From JAIPJA01 sp964390115 (GTDB lineage Bacteria; Patescibacteriota; Patescibacteriia; Patescibacteriales; UBA12465), in NCBI GenBank assembly GCA_964390115.1, contig CAYMGT010000009.1, positions 1 to 22,073 of the forward strand: 22,073 bases of DNA, read 5' to 3'. Within the stretch, counting starts at the first letter, position 1, and the number at the start of each line of letters is the position of its first letter. A program made the position numbers and the translations under genes. This document shows, piece after piece, positions 1-7,325 of this stretch. The notes under the pieces are model-generated. The model was not told the origin of the DNA, searched no databases, and was given only the letters and a program-made list of their open reading frames with translations.

Positions 1-104
1 TTCATATGCATATATTTTAGCTTATAAAAGTTGCACTTCAAAACGGAAATTGCGAATTAGAATCTGTACTTACCAGATGTAAGCAATATAAAGATCTTTA
101 CAAC

Positions 105-1082
105 ATGAAAAAACTATTTGTTGCTTTAACCTTGATTTTAGCTGTTTTATCAGCAACTCCTCAGGAGAAAGATTCCGTAATAAACAAAACTGACAAGGCC
201 TTCTTCCTTGTCTACAACCAGGTATTGGAACTAAATAAAAATCAGTTCTCTAATTTGAATATGATCCAAGTTGGGGACACTGTAATATTCCCATCACAAA
301 CCGGCCAAGGAACAGAAATTTGGGTAGCAGATGAACCCCAAAATGAAGTTCATGATTGCATTTGGATATTAACAGAAAAATATCTGGATAAAAAAATCCA
401 AACAACTCCGACCGAAATAAAGGAGATTAATAACTCCAAAGAAATCAATTTTTCACCTATTTTTTGGCTGTTTATAATAATATTCATTATTGCACTCTTT
501 GTGGTTATGTTATTAACAATTAAAGCAAATCATGCACGTAAAAACAACCCCGATTCATACCCTCCAGTACTAGGTGATTTATCCAATGAAAATTCTGAAA
601 CTGTAATTCAAAAAATTGGTAACCACCTGTCTGAAGAAGAAAAAATAACTAAAATCGAAAGAGGATACCTTATCCGTGAATCCGGTACAAAAGAACTCTC
701 CGTAGAAATGGAATTCGGTGATCAAAAAAATCGCCAAGTCAACCTGGGTTCAGGAGAAAAAGTCACTAGGGTGACTATAGAAGACGATAAAGGTATCTCT
801 CGCAGAGAATTCTGGAGAGAACATTGCGGAAATTATTTCGCAATCATTAAATCGGGACGAATCAAGGTTCCTGCAGGCTGGAAATTTATTGAAGAAATTT
901 CATCTCCATCTGAAGAACCTTCAGTAACTGCCCCTAATAAAGAAATGGTCGAAGAACTTAAGACCGCACCGGCCACCTCTATATTACAAGATGGCCAACA
1001 AATAACCATCCTTATCGAAGAAGAAGACAAGGGCACTAAAATTGCCTTCTTAATTCAAAAAAACCAAGAAAACGAAGAATAA
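105..1082 (+). CDS. Membrane-anchored protein with degenerate LysM-like segment
   Basis: 325 aa, not recognised as a named family. Residues 1-18 form a signal-peptide-like hydrophobic stretch. Residues about 38-64 (VLELNKNQFSNLNMIQVGD then VIFPS) resemble the second half of a LysM motif, which in known families binds peptidoglycan. A strong membrane helix lies at about 117-139 (FWLFIIIFIIALFVVMLL), followed by a charged C-terminal domain of about 185 aa that should face the cytoplasm if the N-terminus is outside. The start is the first ATG of the frame and no clear Shine-Dalgarno precedes it. A rho-independent terminator follows directly, so the gene ends its own transcript. The LysM reading is weak and function is unknown. 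Confidence 0.75.
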   Translation: MKKLFVALTLILAVLSATPQEKDSVINKTDKAFFLVYNQVLELNKNQFSNLNMIQVGDTVIFPSQTGQGTEIWVADEPQNEVHDCIWILTEKYLDKKIQTTPTEIKEINNSKEINFSPIFWLFIIIFIIALFVVMLLTIKANHARKNNPDSYPPVLGDLSNENSETVIQKIGNHLSEEEKITKIERGYLIRESGTKELSVEMEFGDQKNRQVNLGSGEKVTRVTIEDDKGISRREFWREHCGNYFAIIKSGRIKVPAGWKFIEEISSPSEEPSVTAPNKEMVEELKTAPATSILQDGQQITILIEEEDKGTKIAFLIQKNQENEE

Positions 1083-1093
1083 ACTTTGCTTTC

Positions 1094-1123
1094 AAACCCG
1101 CACTAATTAGTTGCGGGTTTTTT
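1094..1123 (+). terminator. Rho-independent terminator
   Basis: AAACCCGCA (1094-1102) pairs with TGCGGGTTT (1112-1120) and is followed by a T-run on the plus strand. It begins 12 bp after the stop of the LysM-like gene. On the minus strand no T-run follows, so it serves the plus strand only. Confidence 0.85.
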
Positions 1124-1176
1124 ATATACAAATTAATTATCGCCTGATAAATATATAGAACTATACCACTAAATAA

Positions 1177-2826
1177 TCAAATAAACTCAATCTCAGCCAA
1201 ACTCTTTAAAGCCTTTTTCCTTAAAACTAAACAAAGCGATAAAGAAACTAATAAATAAAAAACTAAAAATACATAATTTTCATTTATTAAACTTAAATAT
1301 AATAAATAAGCAGTTAAAGCAATATAGCCTAGAGCTAAAACCATAAAGATAATTCCACCTGCCGAAGTACTAAGTTCATTAGGATCATTACTTTCAAAAT
1401 TAATATATATTACCCCTAGAGACAACCCCAACATTGTCAGAGTTAAAATAGCAATTAATACAACTAGCACTAAAATTAAAGACAGATAAAAGCTAAGTTC
1501 TAGGGGAATAATATAAAGAAAAAGAGAAGCAATCCCCAATATAGTTAATACTAAAGAAAACAACTTATACTTACTTAAAAATATTTTAGACATCCTCAAA
1601 GGAGCAGAGCCAATAATCCAAGAAGTCTTACTCTCCTGACTAAAAGATGGAAAAACAAATCTAACAATAAAGGCAGTGATAAAGAATAATACTATAGCTA
1701 ACTGTAAAATTACCAAACCATTACCTATAGTGAAGCCGTCCCCAATGTTTGAATATTTATCAAGTAAAGAAATAACTCCTACTTGAGCAAAAAGCAATAC
1801 AGCTAAAAAAGAAAACCAAAGTAAATTTTTAGCTGATCGAATTGAAGTTAAAATCTCTTTTTTGTAAATAACTCCTTCTGGAGTTTTAGGAAAACTATTT
1901 CTTAATAAGCGTAGTCTTCTTCCCTTTCCTTCCTTTTTAGCCTCAAAAGAACCTTCTTGAAATATCTGCCAAACATAGAGAAACTTAAATTCTAGTAGCT
2001 TGTAAACTAAGACTATAAAAACTAAAGCTAAGACTAAAATAAATAAATACTTAAACGCTCCTATAGGATTAGCTGTTTGCAAATTAAATATTATCATGGC
2101 TGGAAAATGAGAAGGAAATACTGAAAAATATTGAGCAAATATTTCTAAATTTGGATTACTAACATTATTAATTTGAAAAATTTGGTCTAAGTCCATGTAA
2201 ATTAAACGTCGCCAAATAAAAACTGCTCCTGTTAAAATCACTGCACTCACTAATACTTTTAAACCCCTTATATTTCTCAGCTTTATCAAACCCATAAGAA
2301 GCGAGATTGTCATTATAAGAACAATAGCTAGGAGAGCACATATAAGAGCAAAGATAATAACTGCTATAATAGCCAAAAAGTAAGCTAGAATAGAAAAACT
2401 AAAAACCTGACCTGCCGCCACAATTAAAGGTAAGCTAATAGCAATAATAGCCCAAGCTGAGCTATTTATAGCCTTAAAAGAGTTAATCCAGAGTAATTTT
2501 CTATAGCGAGGACTAGCCATTATCCAGTTATCTTTTTTAGTTTTAAAAAAATTAACTAAGCCAAAAATAGTGCTGCTAATAAATATTAGAAAACCAGTTA
2601 ATAAAAGAAATATCTCATATATATACCAAGGACCAACTTGGTTTAAAAAAATATCAGTCTCAATTTGAGTAAATTCCAAACCTTTTTTACTAACATAATA
2701 TACGCCCCAAACAATTCCTGCTAAAATAACTGACATTAAAAAGGCCACTGAAATACGGGCCACTTTATTAGCTTGAAAATATCTAACAAATTTTCTTCTT
2801 TGGTAAGTAAAAAAATGATTAATCAT
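1177..2826 (-). CDS. ABC transporter permease, ABC-2-like exporter subunit
   Basis: 549 aa, very hydrophobic, with about 12 predicted membrane helices (for example around residues 24-46, 70-92, three to four between 117 and 180, 190-205, 258-280, 335-356, 425-447, 452-478 and 488-530). It is likely the membrane subunit of the ABC pump whose ATPase is encoded just upstream. The two reading frames overlap by 8 bp (2819-2826), which indicates translational coupling and an operon. A soluble charged loop (about residues 290-330) could contact the ATPase. The size fits the two-gene ABC-2 exporters common in Firmicutes and candidate phyla. The substrate cannot be read from the sequence. The stop is TGA, showing that TGA is not recoded here. 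Confidence 0.85.
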   Translation of the reverse strand: MINHFFTYQRRKFVRYFQANKVARISVAFLMSVILAGIVWGVYYVSKKGLEFTQIETDIFLNQVGPWYIYEIFLLLTGFLIFISSTIFGLVNFFKTKKDNWIMASPRYRKLLWINSFKAINSSAWAIIAISLPLIVAAGQVFSFSILAYFLAIIAVIIFALICALLAIVLIMTISLLMGLIKLRNIRGLKVLVSAVILTGAVFIWRRLIYMDLDQIFQINNVSNPNLEIFAQYFSVFPSHFPAMIIFNLQTANPIGAFKYLFILVLALVFIVLVYKLLEFKFLYVWQIFQEGSFEAKKEGKGRRLRLLRNSFPKTPEGVIYKKEILTSIRSAKNLLWFSFLAVLLFAQVGVISLLDKYSNIGDGFTIGNGLVILQLAIVLFFITAFIVRFVFPSFSQESKTSWIIGSAPLRMSKIFLSKYKLFSLVLTILGIASLFLYIIPLELSFYLSLILVLVVLIAILTLTMLGLSLGVIYINFESNDPNELSTSAGGIIFMVLALGYIALTAYLLYLSLINENYVFLVFYLLVSLSLCLVLRKKALKSLAEIEFI

Positions 2827-3544
2827 TCTGTGTAAAATTAAAATATATTTCTGATAGACTAGCAGTGGGTTGTTTAATTTTATTTCTTAAATTAGTTAAA
2901 GTGTCATTAGCTAAAAGTCTACCCTTGTAGAGTATTCCAATTTGTGAAGAATATTTTTCAGCCACCTCTAAAGTATGGGTAGTCATAAATATTGTGCCAC
3001 CATTTTTAACAAAAGTAGAAAAAAGTTTCATAGCTATCTCTGCTGATTGCGGGTCTAATCCAACAATTGGCTCATCAACTAAAATTAATTTAGGATCGTG
3101 AAGTAAGGCAGCTAAAATAGTAAACTTTTGCTTATTACCACGAGAATAGTTTTCAAAATATTTTTTTTCTATTCCTTGTAGTGAAAAATACTGTAAAAGT
3201 TTAGAAATTTTTTTTGCCACCTCCTCTTTCTTCATGCCATAGAGAGCAGCGGAAAAATATAAAAATTCTTCCCCTGTAATATGATTCCAAACACTTGGCT
3301 CATCTGGTATATAAGCCATTTGCCTCTTAGCTTTCAAAGCTGAATTTTTAATACTACTTCCCTCTACAAAAATATCTCCTGAACTAGGTCTTAGAAGACC
3401 TAAAATGTTTTTAATAATCGTAGTCTTACCTGACCCATTAGGACCTATTAAAGAAAAAAAATCCCCTGATTTAACTTTTAAATTTAAATCTGTAACTGCC
3501 TGAAAACCAGAAAAATTTTTATTTAAATTTTTTATCTCTAACAT
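2819..3544 (-). CDS. ABC transporter ATP-binding protein
   Basis: 241 aa, the usual length for a stand-alone ATPase. Visible motifs in order: Walker A GPNGSGKTT (about residues 34-42), signature YSRGNKQKF (variant of LSGGQ, as in ABC-2 exporters), Walker B LILVDEP, D-loop GLDPQS and the H-loop histidine in TTHTLEVAEK. It hydrolyses ATP to drive the permease encoded by the overlapping downstream gene. It is the first gene of a two-gene minus-strand operon with its own extended -10 promoter 25-30 bp upstream. The family assignment is firm and the cargo is unknown. Confidence 0.95.
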   Translation of the reverse strand: MLEIKNLNKNFSGFQAVTDLNLKVKSGDFFSLIGPNGSGKTTIIKNILGLLRPSSGDIFVEGSSIKNSALKAKRQMAYIPDEPSVWNHITGEEFLYFSAALYGMKKEEVAKKISKLLQYFSLQGIEKKYFENYSRGNKQKFTILAALLHDPKLILVDEPIVGLDPQSAEIAMKLFSTFVKNGGTIFMTTHTLEVAEKYSSQIGILYKGRLLANDTLTNLRNKIKQPTASLSEIYFNFTQND

Positions 3545-3575
3545 ATTATATTAATTATTATCTATATTAATTATT

Positions 3576-3584
3576 ATTATACCA
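3576..3584 (-). promoter_or_regulatory. Extended -10 promoter of the ABC operon
   Basis: On the minus strand this reads TGGTATAAT, a perfect extended -10 hexamer. The -35 is poor (TTGTTT at 18 bp). The expected start site leaves about 25 nt of leader before the ATPase ATG at 3544. The same TGGTATAAT precedes the gene at 11007. Confidence 0.6.
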
Positions 3585-3602
3585 CGAATTAATTGTAGTA
3601 AA

Positions 3603-3639
3603 CAAAAAAAATCTTTAAATTAATAAAGATTCTTTTTTT
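3603..3639. terminator. Bidirectional terminator after tRNA pair
   Basis: AATCTTTA (3610-3617) pairs with TAAAGATT (3624-3631). An A-run lies on the left and a T-run on the right, so it can terminate in both directions. On the minus strand it ends the tRNA transcript right after tRNA-Thr. Confidence 0.65.
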
Positions 3640-3640
3640 G

Positions 3641-3714
3641 AGCCACCCGTCGGATTCGAACCGACGACCTACTGTTTACAAAACAGTTGCTCTAACCAAC
3701 TGAGCTAGGGTGGC
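3641..3714 (-). tRNA. tRNA-Thr (TGT)
   Basis: 74 nt cloverleaf on the minus strand. Acceptor GCCACCC/GGGTGGC with discriminator T, D-arm GCTC/GAGC, anticodon stem ACTGT/ACAGT around loop TTTGTAA (anticodon TGT), and T-arm GTCGG-TTCGAAT-CCGAC. The 3' CCA is not encoded. Confidence 0.95.
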
Positions 3715-3719
3715 AATTG

Positions 3720-3792
3720 TGCGCCCAGCAGGATTCGAACCTGCGACCTTCTGCTTAAAAGGCAGCTGCTCTACCAGCTGAGCTATAGGCGC
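3720..3792 (-). tRNA. tRNA-Lys (TTT)
   Basis: 73 nt cloverleaf on the minus strand. Acceptor GCGCCTA/TGGGCGC (one G-T pair) with discriminator A, loop CTTTTAA giving anticodon TTT, and T-arm GCAGG-TTCGAAT-CCTGC. It lies 5 bp upstream of tRNA-Thr in the same transcript. CCA is not encoded. Confidence 0.95.
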
Positions 3793-3830
3793 AAATAAAA
3801 TAATGTACTTCAAATACATTTTCATTTATT

Positions 3831-3859
3831 ATGATATCAAATACTATTTTATTTGTAAA
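3831..3859 (-). promoter_or_regulatory. Promoter of the tRNA-Lys/tRNA-Thr operon
   Basis: On the minus strand, -35 TTTACA (3854-3859) and -10 TATCAT (3831-3836) are separated by 17 bp. Start of transcription would fall about 30 nt before tRNA-Lys. Confidence 0.6.
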
Positions 3860-3898
3860 TAGATATTAATATGGGGACAAATGGTGTAAAACTTTAGC

Positions 3899-3927
3899 TT
3901 GATTTTTAAGTTCAATTTAGCTAAACT
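3899..3927 (+). promoter_or_regulatory. Candidate dnaB promoter
   Basis: TTGATT (3899-3904), 17 bp, TAAACT (3922-3927), each 4 of 6 matches. The -10 overlaps a palindromic TTTAGCTAAA. It is the only plausible sigma-70-like pair found upstream of dnaB. Confidence 0.35.
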
Positions 3928-3964
3928 AAATTTAATAGAAGATAAACTTATTTAAAGTAAACAA

Positions 3965-5365
3965 ATGAATCAAACTAATTCAGATAATCTAAATGGGAAA
4001 GTACCTCCACAAAATATTGAAGCTGAAGAATCTCTTCTTGGCTGCTTACTTTTGGATAAAGACGCCATTATTAAAGTAGCTGACTCTCTACTTGAGGATG
4101 ATTTCTATAAAACTGCTAACTCCACTGTCTATGGGACTATAAAAGAACTATATAGTCGCCAAGAACCAATTGATATCTTAACCTTAGCTAATCGCTTAGA
4201 AGAAAAAAAACAACTTACTAACTGCGGAGGTAGAAGTTATCTAGCTAGGCTTAGTAATGTCGTGGCTACTTCAGCTAACGTAGCCAATTATTCTAAAATA
4301 ATTCAAAGAAAAGCTACTCTAAGGAGATTGCAACAAGCAGCTTCAGAAATTGTAGATCTTAGTTTTAGAGAAGAAGAAGAGATAGAAAAGGTTTTAGATG
4401 AAACTGAACAAAAAATATTCTCAGTTTCAAGAAAATATATGAATACCGCCTTCTCCCCTATTGATACTCTACTTGCAGAAGCTTTTGATAGAATTGATGA
4501 CTTACATAAACAAAGCGGAAAACTAAGAGGTGTTCCCACGGGTTTTATTGAGCTAGATAAACTACTGGCCGGACTACAAAAATCGGACTTAGTTATTTTG
4601 GCTGCTAGACCTAGTGTGGGTAAAACTGCTTTTGCTATGGACATCGCCAGAAGTGTAGCCGTTAAGGCTAAGGTTGGCGTAGGTGTTTTTTCTCTTGAAA
4701 TGAGTAAAGAACAAATGGTTGATAGAATGCTTTGTGCTCAATCAGGAGTTAACTTATGGAAAATGAGAACTGGTAATTTATCCGATAAAGAAGACAATAA
4801 TGACTTCGCTAAAATTGGTGAAGCTATGGGAGAGCTAGCTGAAGCTCCTATATACATTGACGACTCCCCCACTTCCTCTATTATGGAAATTAGAGCTAAA
4901 ACTAGGCGATTGCAAATGGAAAAAAACTTAGGCTTAATAATAATAGATTATTTGCAATTAATGGAAGGACGAGGTAAATATGGAGAAAACCGAGTACAAG
5001 AAATTGCTGAAATAAGTCGTGGTCTTAAATCTATTGCTAGAGAATTAAATGTTCCTGTTTTAGCCTTAGCTCAGCTATCTAGAGCAGTAGAACAAATTTC
5101 TCCTGCCATTCCTAAACTATCTCACCTAAGAGATTCTGGATCCATTGAACAAGATGCTGATGTGGTTATGTTTATATATAGAAAAGCAGCTGACAAAAAC
5201 TACCGAGAAGAAGATCTCTCTGAAGAAGATAAAGTTAGAGCCGAAATACATATAGCTAAACACAGAAATGGTCCAACGGGACAAGTAAAATTATACTTTG
5301 ATAAAGATACTGTAAGTTTTAAAAATTTAGAAAGGGGGCATCAAGAAGCTACACCAGAATTTTAA
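3965..5365 (+). CDS. dnaB: Replicative DNA helicase DnaB
   Basis: 466 aa, standard DnaB length. The N-terminal domain (PPQNIEAEESLLGCLLLD from residue 14) interacts with primase, and the RecA-like C-terminal domain carries Walker A ARPSVGKTAFA near residue 216, Walker B IIIDYLQLM, and the conserved tail LSHLRDSGSIEQDADVV followed by HRNGPTG. It is the hexameric ATP-driven helicase at the replication fork. No intein is present. It is followed 24 bp later by ybaB on the same strand, and both end at the terminator at 5715, so they are probably one transcript. Confidence 0.97.
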   Translation: MNQTNSDNLNGKVPPQNIEAEESLLGCLLLDKDAIIKVADSLLEDDFYKTANSTVYGTIKELYSRQEPIDILTLANRLEEKKQLTNCGGRSYLARLSNVVATSANVANYSKIIQRKATLRRLQQAASEIVDLSFREEEEIEKVLDETEQKIFSVSRKYMNTAFSPIDTLLAEAFDRIDDLHKQSGKLRGVPTGFIELDKLLAGLQKSDLVILAARPSVGKTAFAMDIARSVAVKAKVGVGVFSLEMSKEQMVDRMLCAQSGVNLWKMRTGNLSDKEDNNDFAKIGEAMGELAEAPIYIDDSPTSSIMEIRAKTRRLQMEKNLGLIIIDYLQLMEGRGKYGENRVQEIAEISRGLKSIARELNVPVLALAQLSRAVEQISPAIPKLSHLRDSGSIEQDADVVMFIYRKAADKNYREEDLSEEDKVRAEIHIAKHRNGPTGQVKLYFDKDTVSFKNLERGHQEATPEF

Positions 5366-5389
5366 TAATAATTCAATAACAATAAATTT

Positions 5390-5665
5390 ATGTTCAATAA
5401 ATTAAAACAATTTAAAGACTTAAGAAGTCAAGCTAAAACTATGCAAAATGCTTTAGCTGATGAAAGAGTTAACGAAGAAAAAAATGGAGTAAAAATTACT
5501 TTAAACGGTAATTTAGAAGTTGAAAAGGTTCAATTGAATAGTGAATTAAGCCAAGAAGCTTCAGAAAGAGCTATAAAAGATTGTATCAATAGTGCTATAA
5601 AGAAAGCACAAAAAATAATGGCTAAAAAAATGCAAGACATGGGTGGTTTTCCGGGATTAGGATAA
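5390..5665 (+). CDS. ybaB: YbaB/EbfC family nucleoid-associated protein
   Basis: 91 aa, close to the usual 100-110 aa. The central pattern NGVKITLNGNLEVEKVQLN and the Gly/Pro/Met-rich tail MQDMGGFPGLG are typical of YbaB/EbfC, a dimeric DNA-binding protein of the nucleoid. In many bacteria ybaB sits between dnaX and recR. Here it follows dnaB and neither usual neighbour is visible. The N-terminal helix is slightly short. Confidence 0.9.
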   Translation: MFNKLKQFKDLRSQAKTMQNALADERVNEEKNGVKITLNGNLEVEKVQLNSELSQEASERAIKDCINSAIKKAQKIMAKKMQDMGGFPGLG

Positions 5666-5714
5666 TTATTAACAAATATTTAAATCTCTCCTCTATAACT
5701 TAACTAACAAGATT

Positions 5715-5740
5715 AAAATAAGACTAATTGTCTTATTTTT
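5715..5740 (+). terminator. Terminator of dnaB-ybaB
   Basis: AAAATAAGAC (5715-5724) pairs perfectly with GTCTTATTTT (5730-5739) around a 5-nt loop, with the T-run embedded in the right arm. It lies 50 bp after ybaB and abuts the end of the Bro-N relict coming from the other side. Confidence 0.8.
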
Positions 5741-5745
5741 CTCTT

Positions 5746-6045
5746 TCAGGGAATAGATTTAATTAAAAGAAAAACATTTTTAGCAATAACCACATCAATT
5801 ATTCTCATTTTTCCATCTTGGGCTTTCATTTTCAACTGTCCCAATTTTCAGGACACTTCGCTTCCCTCCTCTTTTAAATCTGCCTTTAAGGCATTCCAAT
5901 ACTTCCTTGGCCTTGGCCTTGGACTGTCTGTTAAAATCTCAATAACATCTATAACAGAAACATACCAAAGTTCTTTTTTCTCGTCCCAATGACGACGAAC
6001 TTATTTTTCATTAAAAAATATAATTGTATTATCTTTTTTATTCAT
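5746..6045 (-). pseudogene. Decayed Bro-N phage antirepressor-like gene
   Basis: Reading one minus-strand frame from ATG at 6045 gives a continuous Bro-N-like protein interrupted by a TAA at codon 15, a TGA after EEGSEVS, and a TGA after LLIKSIP. Recognisable pieces are RRHWDEKKELWYVSVIDVI, SPRPRPRKYWNALKADLKEE and KLGQLKMKAQDGKMR, which match the DNA-binding Bro-N domain of phage antirepressors. The family normally continues with SPKAEPFKRWL, so the C-terminus is lost where the ybaB terminator begins. SPRPRPRK looks like a small CCAAGG duplication. The 5' end and promoter closely resemble those of the RhuM-Fic gene at 7213, including the start MNKKDN, so the promoter-start block was shared or duplicated. 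Confidence 0.8.
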
Positions 6046-6051
6046 ATATTT

Positions 6052-6080
6052 AGTATATCAAATACTATCTAAAATTTCTA
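6052..6080 (-). promoter_or_regulatory. Unit promoter, copy 1 (Bro-N relict)
   Basis: On the minus strand, -35 TAGAAA (6075-6080), 17 bp, -10 TATACT (6052-6057) in the extended context TGATATACT. Only 6 nt separate the -10 from the ATG, so the message would be leaderless. Nearly identical blocks occur at 7220-7248 and 8168-8196. Confidence 0.65.
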
Positions 6081-6110
6081 TAAAAAAGAAAATTAAGCTC
6101 TATATATAAA

Positions 6111-6126
6111 ATATAGTGAACTATAT
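6111..6126. repeat. Inverted repeat, operator-like
   Basis: ATATAGT (6111-6117) and ACTATAT (6120-6126) are a perfect 7-bp inverted repeat with a 2-bp centre. It lies about 30 bp upstream of the Bro-N relict promoter. It could be a repressor site, or chance in AT-rich DNA. Confidence 0.35.
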
Positions 6127-6162
6127 CACAATACTCTATTCCAAAGTGATAAGCCCCCTATC

Positions 6163-6189
6163 AAAAATAGCCCCAATTCTAGGGCTATT
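6163..6189 (-). terminator. Terminator downstream of the RhuM-Fic unit
   Basis: On the minus strand AATAGCCC and GGGCTATT (6182-6189 / 6166-6173) form an 8-bp stem followed by TTTT. It lies just after repeat copy 1 in the direction of transcription and insulates the RhuM-Fic gene from the Bro-N relict. Confidence 0.7.
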
Positions 6190-6196
6190 CTATATC

Positions 6197-6230
6197 TGCG
6201 GGGAGAGCGGGACGATGTTGGAACTTTTTT
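6197..6230. repeat. 34-bp interspersed direct repeat, copy 1
   Basis: Begins TGCGGGGAGAG on the plus strand and ends GATGTTGGAACTTTTTT. It differs from copies 2 and 3 at one base (C at 6208 instead of T). It lies 17 bp past the stop codon of the RhuM-Fic gene (minus strand). Confidence 0.9.
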
Positions 6231-6247
6231 ACGATAAACCTATACAC

Positions 6248-7213
6248 CTATCTCAATAAACTCAAAATGAGTTGAATTACTTTATTTTTCTCTTTAGGAT
6301 TGCTTTCTGCAACTAAAATAGTAAGGGCAGTTAACGCGGGTGAAGTCATTTTAGATTTATCTAAAATTTTAGCTTGATTTAAAAACCAAATAAAAGCATA
6401 AGCCCCACTACGCTTATTGCCGTCCACAAACGGATGATTTTTTACCATAAAATATAAAAGATAAGAGGCTTTCTCTTCTACGCTTCCGTATAAGTCTTTA
6501 CCACCAAATGATTGCATAACATTTCCCACAATACCTGAAATGCTACCTTTTTCTCTCTCTAACCCAAAGATATCAGTAGCTTCACCCTTTTTAATTAATA
6601 TATTTTTTAGTTCCATTAAATTGTCCGACAGCTTTTTAGATGTTAAAGAAATTTTCTTTTTAGTTGTTTTTTTACCTATAAATATATTCCTATCATATGC
6701 GTCAAGAGACAACCAAGTATCAGCAAAAAGGCTAACTAATTCCAAGACATCACTTGTATTCATTAATACCTCAGGGGGTAATATATTTTTTACATCCTCT
6801 ACTGACTTTAAAAATTGTTGATAATTTTTAACAACCAATTTTTTATGAATAGTATATCCATCAATAATATGCTTTTTTAATATTTTAGTGGCCCATTGAC
6901 GAAACTTGGTAGCTTGTTTAGAATTTGCACGGTATCCAACGGAAATAATCATATCTAGATTAAAATATTCAACATTATAGATTTTTCCATCACTAGCAGT
7001 TGTTGCAAAAAATGCAACAACTGAATCTCTATTCAATTCTCCATCTTTAAAAATATTTTTAATATGACGAGATATGACTGACTTATCTCGACCAAAAACA
7101 GAGGCTATTTGATCAAGATTTGCCCATATTGTTTCTTTTATAAAATCTCCACGAAACTCAAGCTCCCCAGTCTTTGTCTGATATATTATTAATTTGTTAT
7201 CTTTCTTATTCAT
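6248..7213 (-). CDS. RhuM-family / Fic-Doc fusion protein
   Basis: 321 aa. Residues 1-120 match the Virulence_RhuM domain: TIWANLDQIASVFGRDKSVI with a helix-turn-helix look, SRHIKNIFKDGEL, NLDMIISVGYRANSKQATKF and RQWATKILKKHIIDGY. The C-terminal half is a Fic/Doc domain with active-site motif HPFVDGNKRSG at 260-270. Fic enzymes transfer AMP or other phosphate-containing groups to target side chains. The NKR form resembles Doc, which phosphorylates EF-Tu, more than the GNGR of AMPylating Fic. The combination is known in mobile elements and probably acts as a toxin-like or regulatory protein. It has its own leaderless promoter. No separate antitoxin gene is adjacent. Confidence 0.88.
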   Translation of the reverse strand: MNKKDNKLIIYQTKTGELEFRGDFIKETIWANLDQIASVFGRDKSVISRHIKNIFKDGELNRDSVVAFFATTASDGKIYNVEYFNLDMIISVGYRANSKQATKFRQWATKILKKHIIDGYTIHKKLVVKNYQQFLKSVEDVKNILPPEVLMNTSDVLELVSLFADTWLSLDAYDRNIFIGKKTTKKKISLTSKKLSDNLMELKNILIKKGEATDIFGLEREKGSISGIVGNVMQSFGGKDLYGSVEEKASYLLYFMVKNHPFVDGNKRSGAYAFIWFLNQAKILDKSKMTSPALTALTILVAESNPKEKNKVIQLILSLLR

Positions 7214-7219
7214 ATACTT

Positions 7220-7248
7220 AGTATATCAGAAACTATATGAAGTTTCTA
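7220..7248 (-). promoter_or_regulatory. Unit promoter, copy 2 (RhuM-Fic), with operator-like repeat
   Basis: On the minus strand TAGAAA (7243-7248), 17 bp, TATACT (7220-7225), only 6 nt before the ATG. Within it AGAAACT and AGTTTCT are a perfect 7-bp inverted repeat covering the -35 and spacer, a plausible site for autoregulation by a DNA-binding product. Confidence 0.65.
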
Positions 7249-7249
7249 T

Positions 7250-7281
7250 AAAAAAAGAACCTAAATAATTAGACTTTTTTT
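7250..7281 (-). terminator. Imperfect terminator between units
   Basis: AAAAAAAG and CTTTTTTT arms with inner CTAA/TTAG and mismatches between them. It corresponds to the perfect hairpin at 8205-8233 upstream of copy 3 and looks like a degraded version. Confidence 0.4.
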
Positions 7282-7282
7282 C

Positions 7283-7316
7283 TGCGGGGAGAGTGGGACG
7301 ATGTTGGAACTTTTTT
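7283..7316. repeat. 34-bp interspersed direct repeat, copy 2
   Basis: Identical to copy 3 over all 34 bases. It lies 9 bp beyond the original stop codon (7326-7328) of the KilA-N gene, which is the same position relative to a gene 3' end as the other copies. Confidence 0.9.
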
Positions 7317-7325
7317 ATACAAATA

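Noticed and set aside
5746..6045. UGA recoding, as in some candidate phyla, to rescue the Bro-N frame
   Set aside because: The same frame also contains a TAA, TGA is used as a normal stop by the ABC permease, and no other gene here contains in-frame TGA.
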